In this document: positions 31,122 through 35,747 of the stretch, in pieces
Position numbering within the stretch: the stretch's first letter is position 1
Layout: every line of letters begins with the position of its first letter
Assembly: GCA_946414075.1 (NCBI GenBank)
Contig: CAMKNA010000023.1
Coordinates: forward strand, 1-35,747
DNA from: an uncultured Fibrobacter sp.
Lineage (GTDB): Bacteria > Fibrobacterota > Fibrobacteria > Fibrobacterales > Fibrobacteraceae
Direction of reading: 5' to 3'
Length of the DNA: 35,747 bases
The notes under the pieces: model-generated
Seen by the model: the letters and a program-made list of their open reading frames with translations, nothing else
Told to the model about the DNA's origin: nothing
The model's database searches: none
Program-made: the position numbers and the translations under genes

Positions 31122-32759
31122 TTAGAGCAAGTCCTTGAAGAAATCGTTGCCCTTATCGTCCACGAGGATGAAAGCCGGGAAGTCCTTGATGGTAATCTTG
31201 CGGATGGCTTCCATGCCCAGTTCCGGGAAGGCGACAATGTCGTTGCTCAAGATGTTCTGTTCGGCAAGGATTGCAGCCGGGCCGCCAATGGAACCCAGGT
31301 AGAAACCGCCGTACTTGTGGCAAGCGTCCGTGACATCCTGGCTGCGGTTGCCCTTGGCCACCATGATCATGGAAGCGCCCTTGCTCTGGAAACGCATCAC
31401 ATACGGGTCCATACGGCCTGCAGTCGTGGGGCCGAAGCTTCCTGTGGGCATGCCTTCCGGCGTCTTGGCCGGGCCGGCATAGTAAATCGGGTGGTTGGAC
31501 ACGACTTCAAGAACAGTCTTCTCGATATCGGAGAGAGCTTCGCCCTTTTCCTGCTTGTCGAAGATTTCAGCGATCTTGGCGTGTGCCATGTCGCGGGCCA
31601 CAATCATGGTGCCCTTCAAGTTCAGGCGGGTCTTCACCGGATACTTGGTGAGTTCGGCGAGAACATCCTTCATGGGGCGGTCGAGATCGATTTCCACGGC
31701 CGGAGCCATGTTCACGGCATCTCCCTTCGGTAGGTACTGTTCCGGGTTGTGTTCCATCTTCTCGAGCCAGAGACCGTTCTCGTCAATCTTTGCCTTGATG
31801 TTACGGTCGGCGGAGCAGCTGACGCCGATGGAGACCGGGCAGCTGGCAGCATGGCGCGGGCAGCGGATCACGCGAACATCGTGCACAAAGTACTTGCCAC
31901 CGAACTGGGCGCCAATACCCGTCTTCTGGCAGATGTGCAGCACCTTCTCTTCCATTTCAACATCGCGGAACATACGGCCACCTTCGGAACCGGTGGTCGG
32001 AAGGTCATCCAGGTAGCCGCAGCTGGCGAGCTTCACGGTGTGGGTGTTCATTTCGGCAGAGGTTCCGCCAATCACGATGGCCAGGTGGTACGGGGGGCAG
32101 GCCGCTGTACCGAGAGTCTTTACCTTGTCCGAGATAAACTTTTCAAGGGACTTGGGGTTGAGGAGCGCCTTGGTCATGGGCCAGTAGTAGGTCTTGTTGG
32201 CAGAGCCGCCGCCCTTCGCGACGAACAGGAACTTGAGGTCGGCGCCTTCCTCGGCGTGGATGTCAATCTGGGCCGGCAGATTGCAAGCCGTGTTCTTTTC
32301 CTCGTACATGGTGAGCGGGGCAATCTGGCTGTAGCGCAGGTTCTTGCCAGTATAGGCATTGTAGATACCTTCGGAGATGGCCTTCGCGTCGTCGGCACCG
32401 GTCCAGACCTGCTGGCCCTTGTGGCAAATGCAGATGGCCGTACCGGTGTCCTGGCAGAACGGGAGAATTCCCTTGGCGGCCACACAGGCGTTTTTCAGAA
32501 GCGTGAGAGCGACGAACTTGTCGTTATCGCTGGCTTCGGGGTCCTGGAGAATCTTGGCCACCTTCTGCGTGTGGGCCGGGCGGAGCCTGAAGCTCACTTC
32601 TTCGAATGCCGCCTGGGCTATCTTGGTAAGGGCCTCGGGGGCGACCTTCAAAATCTTCTTGCCTTCGAATTCGGAGACGGAGACGCCGTCCTTGCCGAGA
32701 TTTACATATTCAGTTTTGTCTTCACCGTGCTGCACGGTCGCTTCGTATTTGAATGCCAT
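31122..32759 (-). CDS. Fumarate hydratase, class I (iron-sulfur)
   Basis: Interconverts fumarate and malate using a 4Fe-4S cluster. The 545-residue chain is the fused alpha plus beta type (FumA/FumB-like). Likely cluster Cys ligands are C102 in [11 protein letters not shown], one in [16 protein letters not shown] and one in the [11 protein letters not shown] region. Further conserved segments are [14 protein letters not shown], the C-terminal-domain [43 protein letters not shown] and [25 protein letters not shown]. It fits reductive succinate formation, the main fermentation of Fibrobacter. The start lies directly against a heptanucleotide array with no Shine-Dalgarno sequence. It ends in the structured convergent region. 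Confidence 0.95.
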   Translation of the reverse strand: MAFKYEATVQHGEDKTEYVNLGKDGVSVSEFEGKKILKVAPEALTKIAQAAFEEVSFRLRPAHTQKVAKILQDPEASDNDKFVALTLLKNACVAAKGILPFCQDTGTAICICHKGQQVWTGADDAKAISEGIYNAYTGKNLRYSQIAPLTMYEEKNTACNLPAQIDIHAEEGADLKFLFVAKGGGSANKTYYWPMTKALLNPKSLEKFISDKVKTLGTAACPPYHLAIVIGGTSAEMNTHTVKLASCGYLDDLPTTGSEGGRMFRDVEMEEKVLHICQKTGIGAQFGGKYFVHDVRVIRCPRHAASCPVSIGVSCSADRNIKAKIDENGLWLEKMEHNPEQYLPKGDAVNMAPAVEIDLDRPMKDVLAELTKYPVKTRLNLKGTMIVARDMAHAKIAEIFDKQEKGEALSDIEKTVLEVVSNHPIYYAGPAKTPEGMPTGSFGPTTAGRMDPYVMRFQSKGASMIMVAKGNRSQDVTDACHKYGGFYLGSIGGPAAILAEQNILSNDIVAFPELGMEAIRKITIKDFPAFILVDDKGNDFFKDLL

Positions 32760-33060
32760 AGTAGGTAATGGGGGTTATTGGTTAGGTGTTAGGGGCTAGG
32801 AATTAAATTCATCTCAAAGATAAATCTTTCACCAAGGTTGGTGTGCCTGCCGAACCACATCTTTCGCCTATCGTCTAAAAACCCATGACCGAAAGGGCCT
32901 GTCCAAACCCAAAGTCGTCCTTTTTTTGTAAAAAACGTCGATAAAACGACAAAAAAACGACTTTTGTGGATTTTTTTTAATTTTTCTTGGCAAAACGGCT
33001 CTAGAAGTATTATTTTTGTCATGTATAAATTGAAATTAACCTTAAAAAGGAACGTGTTCT
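32760..33060. promoter_or_regulatory. Long divergent intergenic region, fumarase / Ala-Pro-rich gene
   Basis: About 300 bases without a convincing gene. The fumarase-proximal part is the heptad array; the middle has nothing I can name. The last 80 bases are very T-rich (CTTTTGTGGATTTTTTTTAA), with TTGGCA at 32987-32992 and TATTAT at 33008-33013 (15-base spacing), and the 12-mer CATGTATAAATT at 33020-33031 shared with the GH9 upstream region. AAAAAGG (33044-33050) is the ribosome site for the gene at 33061. Confidence 0.4.
32761..32809 (-). repeat. Heptanucleotide tandem array before the fumarase start
   Basis: Seven 7-base units in register on the plus strand: GTAGGTA, ATGGGGG, TTATTGG, TTAGGTG, TTAGGGG, CTAGGAA, TTAAATT. 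The central ones share TTAGGNG; in the gene's direction the unit is CCYCTAA. The array begins 1 base from the fumarase ATG (32759). It is the longest of the four arrays and the outer units are degenerate. Confidence 0.65.
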
Positions 33061-33750
33061 ATGATGAAAAAGATTTTGATGGCAACCGTGTTTGCTACAG
33101 CAATCGCTTTCGCAGCCGACGCCGCTAAGGCTCCCGCTGCTGCCGCCGCTCCCGCTGCCGCACCCGCGAAGACCGCTGCCGCACCCGCGAAGACCGAAGC
33201 AGCAGCTCCTGCCGCCGCTGCTGCTGAAGCCCCGAAGGCTGAAGCCGCTGCAGCCCCCGCTGCCGCGCCTGCTCCTGCTGCCGAAGCCGCTGCCCCTGCT
33301 GAAGCCGCTCCCGCTGCTCCCGCCGCCGAAGCCGCTGCTCCTGCTGCTGCTCCCGCCGCCGCTCCTGCTGATTCCGCTGCTCAGCCTGCTGCTGAAGCCG
33401 CTGCCGCTCCTGCCGACTCCGCCGCTCAGCCTGCTGAAGCCGCCGCACCGGCCGACTCTGCTGCCGCCGCTCCTGCTGAAGCCGTAGCTGCCGCCGACAC
33501 CACCAAGGCCGACTCCGCCGAAGTGCTGGAAACCAAGACCGAGGAAGCTCCTGTAGACAGCGCCGCTCTCGCCCAGTCCGAAGCTGACAAGAAGGCCGCC
33601 GAAGAAGCCGCCAAGGCTGAGGCCGCTAAGCAGCCCGCAGACGCTTCTTCTTCTGCCAAGTCTTCCATCATGGAAAACCCCTGGGAATTCCTGATCGTGT
33701 CCGCCGCCTTTATCGCTTCTGTGCTGGTGATCATCTTCACCGGGGATTAA
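33061..33750 (+). CDS. Ala/Pro/Glu-rich envelope protein with signal peptide and C-terminal membrane helix
   Basis: A 229-residue protein. The signal peptide is MMKKILMATVFATAIAFA, cut before ADAAK; the second Met (33064) could also start. Residues 20-150 are almost only Ala, Pro and Glu, with Lys, Asp, Ser and Gln at intervals, and contain imperfect repeats such as APADSAAQPAEAA and APAKTEAAAP. Residues 150-200 are charged and helical (SEADKKAAEEAAKAEAAK). The end is a single membrane helix (WEFLIVSAAFIASVLVIIF). The result would be a periplasmic, extended Pro/Ala rod anchored in the inner membrane by its C-terminus, as a spacer or wall-spanning element. No family is recognised. It stands alone, with a strong T-rich upstream region and a clear terminator, so it may be highly expressed. 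Confidence 0.75.
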   Translation: MMKKILMATVFATAIAFAADAAKAPAAAAAPAAAPAKTAAAPAKTEAAAPAAAAAEAPKAEAAAAPAAAPAPAAEAAAPAEAAPAAPAAEAAAPAAAPAAAPADSAAQPAAEAAAAPADSAAQPAEAAAPADSAAAAPAEAVAAADTTKADSAEVLETKTEEAPVDSAALAQSEADKKAAEEAAKAEAAKQPADASSSAKSSIMENPWEFLIVSAAFIASVLVIIFTGD

Positions 33751-33771
33751 TGGGCGTTTAATTACGGATCT

Positions 33772-33802
33772 AAAAAGCCCGACCTTAGGTCGGGCTTTTT
33801 TA
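33772..33802 (+). terminator. Rho-independent terminator of the Ala/Pro-rich gene
   Basis: AGCCCGACC-TTA-GGTCGGGCT followed by a T-run, and preceded by a matching A-run: a perfect 9-bp GC-rich stem at 33776-33796. The flanking A and T tracts extend the stem and let it work in both directions. It lies 22 bases after the stop and is the clearest intrinsic terminator in the window. Confidence 0.93.
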
Positions 33803-33913
33803 TTTGGTAATTTGGGGCCTTCTTCGCCTTGGCGCTACTTCGCATTGCGCACCTTCGGTGCGCAGCTCAGGGCGGCTCGGATGCAGAATTGCAAGCAATT
33901 CTGTATCTCTCGC
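33803..33913. repeat. Two further hairpins in the convergent region before tex
   Basis: TGCGCACC-TTC-GGTGCGCA (33845-33863) is an 8-bp stem with a 3-base loop. CAGAATTGC-AA-GCAATTCTG (33883-33902) is a 9-bp dyad. They lie between the terminator and the tex stop and look like REP-type intergenic elements or tex 3'-end structures. No gene is seen here. Confidence 0.5.
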
Positions 33914-35747
33914 CTACTTCGCTTTTTTCATTATCTGCTTGAGCATGGAGTTCATTTTGCCGATCTGGACCTGCGGAGCGGGCTTCTTGGGAGCGGCACC
34001 CGGGCGTTCCTTACCGGCAATCTTGTTCTTCAGGTCGGCGATGGTCGCGTGGCCCTGGATGCCCCCCTGGGGGCGTCCGCCGCGGTTATCGCGGCCGCGG
34101 CCACCAAAGCCACCCTTGGGTCCGCCAGCACGCTGGCCGCGCGGGCCACTGGCGCCTGCGCCTGCCACACCGTCGGTCTGCTCCTGCTTCATGGAAAGGC
34201 TGATGCGCTTCTGGTTCGCATCCACCGCCACCACACGGACCTTCACGATGTCACCCACCGTCAGGGCTTCCTTGGCATCGGCAATGAACTTGTCGCTGAT
34301 TTCGGAAACATGGACCAGGCCGTCCTGATGGACACCGATATCCACAAAGGCACCGAAGTTGGCCACATTGGTCACCACGCCTTCCATCCAGCTGCCCGTC
34401 ACCAGGTCGTTGATGGTCTTGATGCGGTCGTCGAACTTGGCGTAACGGAATTCCTTGCGGGGGTCGCGGCTGGGCTTCTGGAGTTCCTTCAAGATGTCAT
34501 CCAAGGTGGCCTTACCCACCTCGTCAGAGAGGAACTCGTCCACCTTGATGGCCTTCACCGCCTCGGCATTGCCCACCATGTCCTTCACGGACACTCCGGC
34601 CTTCTCGGCCATCTTCTCTACCAGGGCGTAGTTTTCAGGGTGCACGGCGGAATCATCCAGCGGGTTCTCGGCACCGGGGATACGCATGAAGCCGGCGGCC
34701 TGCTCAAAGGCCTTGGGGCCAAAGCCCTTCACATTCTTCAGGGCTTCGCGGCTAGCGTAGGCACCGTTCTCTTCGCGGTACTTCACAATGGCTTCGGAAA
34801 GGGTGCTGCTTAAACCCGCCACATGGGCAAGGAGCGGAGCGGAAGCGCTGTTCACATCCACGCCCACCATGTTCACGCAGCTCTCCACCACTTCGTCCAG
34901 GCGCTTCTTCAGTTCGCGCTGGTTCACATCGTGCTGGTACTGGCCCACGCCAATAGACTGGGGCTCCACCTTCACCAACTCGGCCAGGGGATCCTGCAGG
35001 CGGCGACCGATGGAAATGGCTCCACGGGTGGTCACATCTTCCTTGGGGAATTCCTGGATGGCAATCATGCTGGCGCTGTACACGGAAGCGCCGGCCTCGC
35101 TCACGATCACGCGGGGCGGAACCTTGCCCTTGAACTTCAGGGCCATCTCGCCACAGAAGGCGTCGGTCTCGCGGCTCGCAGTACCGTTGCCAATGGCAAT
35201 CAGGTCAATCTTGTACTTGTCGATGAGCTGCATCAGGTAGACGCAGGCCCCGGCCTTGTCGTTCTTGGGTTCATGGGGGTAGATCACGCCATGGTCCATG
35301 AACTTGCCGTTCTCGTCCAGAACGGCCACCTTGCAACCCGTGCGGAAACCCGGATCCAAGGCAAGTACGGCCTTGTGGCCAGCAGGGGCGGCCAGCAAAA
35401 CGTCTTGCAGATTCTTGCTGAACACCTTGAAGGCCTCTTCTTCGGCGGCGTCCTTCAAAAGCAGGCGCACTTCGCTTTCCATGCTGGGCTGGAGTAGGCG
35501 TTCCCAGGCGTCCTGGCACATGTCTTCCAGGTAGGGCTTCCATACGGAATCCTTCTTGATGACCTGGGCCTTCAGGTAGCCCACCAGTTCTTCGGTGGGG
35601 ACTTCGATAGAAAGACGGAGCACCTTTTCCTTTTCGCCGCGACGGAGCGCCAGCATACGGTGGCTCGGAATCTTGGAAACCGGTTCGCTGAAGTCGTAGT
35701 AATCCTTGAACTTGGTCTCCTGCTTCTCGAAATCCTTCTTGACCTTG
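33914..35747 (-). CDS. tex: Tex-family RNA-binding transcription accessory protein (5' end outside window)
   Basis: The frame is open through the window edge (…KDYYDFSEPVSKIPSHR before the internal Met at 35656), so the N-terminus is missing. What remains holds the YqgF/RNase H-like domain (VLALDPGFRTGCKVAVLDENG), the SEAGASVYSAS motif, helix-hairpin-helix repeats (VDVNSASAPLLAHVAGL; YASREALKNVKGFGPKAFEQAAGF), and a C-terminal S1 domain (GSWMEGVVTNVANFGAFVDIGV...GLVHVSEIS...KRISLSM). Tex binds RNA and affects transcription and gene expression broadly. After S1 there is a Gly/Arg-rich tail (GGFGGRGRDNRGGRPQGG) then a basic end, an RNA-binding extension that standard Tex proteins often lack or have shorter. 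Confidence 0.93.
   Translation of the reverse strand, partial: KVKKDFEKQETKFKDYYDFSEPVSKIPSHRMLALRRGEKEKVLRLSIEVPTEELVGYLKAQVIKKDSVWKPYLEDMCQDAWERLLQPSMESEVRLLLKDAAEEEAFKVFSKNLQDVLLAAPAGHKAVLALDPGFRTGCKVAVLDENGKFMDHGVIYPHEPKNDKAGACVYLMQLIDKYKIDLIAIGNGTASRETDAFCGEMALKFKGKVPPRVIVSEAGASVYSASMIAIQEFPKEDVTTRGAISIGRRLQDPLAELVKVEPQSIGVGQYQHDVNQRELKKRLDEVVESCVNMVGVDVNSASAPLLAHVAGLSSTLSEAIVKYREENGAYASREALKNVKGFGPKAFEQAAGFMRIPGAENPLDDSAVHPENYALVEKMAEKAGVSVKDMVGNAEAVKAIKVDEFLSDEVGKATLDDILKELQKPSRDPRKEFRYAKFDDRIKTINDLVTGSWMEGVVTNVANFGAFVDIGVHQDGLVHVSEISDKFIADAKEALTVGDIVKVRVVAVDANQKRISLSMKQEQTDGVAGAGASGPRGQRAGGPKGGFGGRGRDNRGGRPQGGIQGHATIADLKNKIAGKERPGAAPKKPAPQVQIGKMNSMLKQIMKKAK

Noticed and set aside
31749..32768. 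339-codon plus-strand open frame antisense to fumarase
   Set aside because: The fumarase frame has clear family motifs and Fe-S cysteines; the antisense frame is open only because of high GC at third positions.
32789..33022. 77-codon minus-strand frame in the fumarase upstream region
   Set aside because: No ribosome site, AT-rich codon use unlike the neighbours, and overlap with the heptad array; treated as intergenic.
33092..33487. Leu/Pro-rich and Arg/Gln-rich alternate frames in the Ala/Pro-rich gene
   Set aside because: Low-complexity GCx/CCx codons leave several frames open. Only the frame with the signal peptide, C-terminal helix and ribosome site makes sense.
33812..34813. 333-codon plus-strand open frame antisense to tex
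   Set aside because: The Tex domains are unambiguous on the minus strand; the antisense protein is His/Gly-rich without any family pattern.

Overview
The window looks like chromosomal DNA of a Fibrobacter-type cellulolytic bacterium (phylum Fibrobacterota). This is inferred from a GH9 cellulase and a second secreted protein that both end in type IX secretion-like tails, from many CGC/GCC-rich codons beside very T-rich intergenic DNA, and from an otherwise ordinary housekeeping set. No phage, insertion sequence, tRNA, rRNA or CRISPR is visible.

Layout: (1) 1-5942: the start of trpS (minus), then a plus-strand run of rnd, a 5-formyl-THF cyclo-ligase with a membrane anchor, an rlmB-like methyltransferase, a PrimPol-like/RecA-like ATPase and a TrmA-like protein lacking its catalytic residues. 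(2) 5988-12583: a compact envelope-signalling operon of LysM protein, 38-residue membrane peptide, histidine kinase (probable CTG start), OmpR-type regulator and periplasmic TPR/beta-propeller protein. (3) 12697-17258: an oligopeptide-binding lipoprotein, pssA, then a minus-strand ruvC-vanY-mpaA group (recombination plus murein peptide trimming). (4) 17338-24778: a DnaG/DnaB-like fusion protein with altered active sites, a GT4 glycosyltransferase, two small alpha/beta proteins, a UbiD decarboxylase and a secreted metalloprotease. (5) 24806-28695: cysE-nth, an HD hydrolase, rluE-like and a PAS/HD-GYP protein. (6) 28858-35747: the GH9 endoglucanase, class I fumarase, an Ala/Pro-rich envelope protein and tex (running off the window).

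Two patterns stand out. First, four short tandem arrays with an exact 7-base period but different unit sequences sit directly against four different start codons (4686, 10058, minus-strand 15998 and minus-strand 32759). Second, three nucleic-acid proteins (2933-4654, 4686-5942, 17338-19221) keep their family folds while losing signature catalytic residues. They look like pseudoenzymes that have been kept and may have a chromosomal role outside classical priming, unwinding and methylation. Both observations were read directly from the sequence; the functional interpretation is inference.
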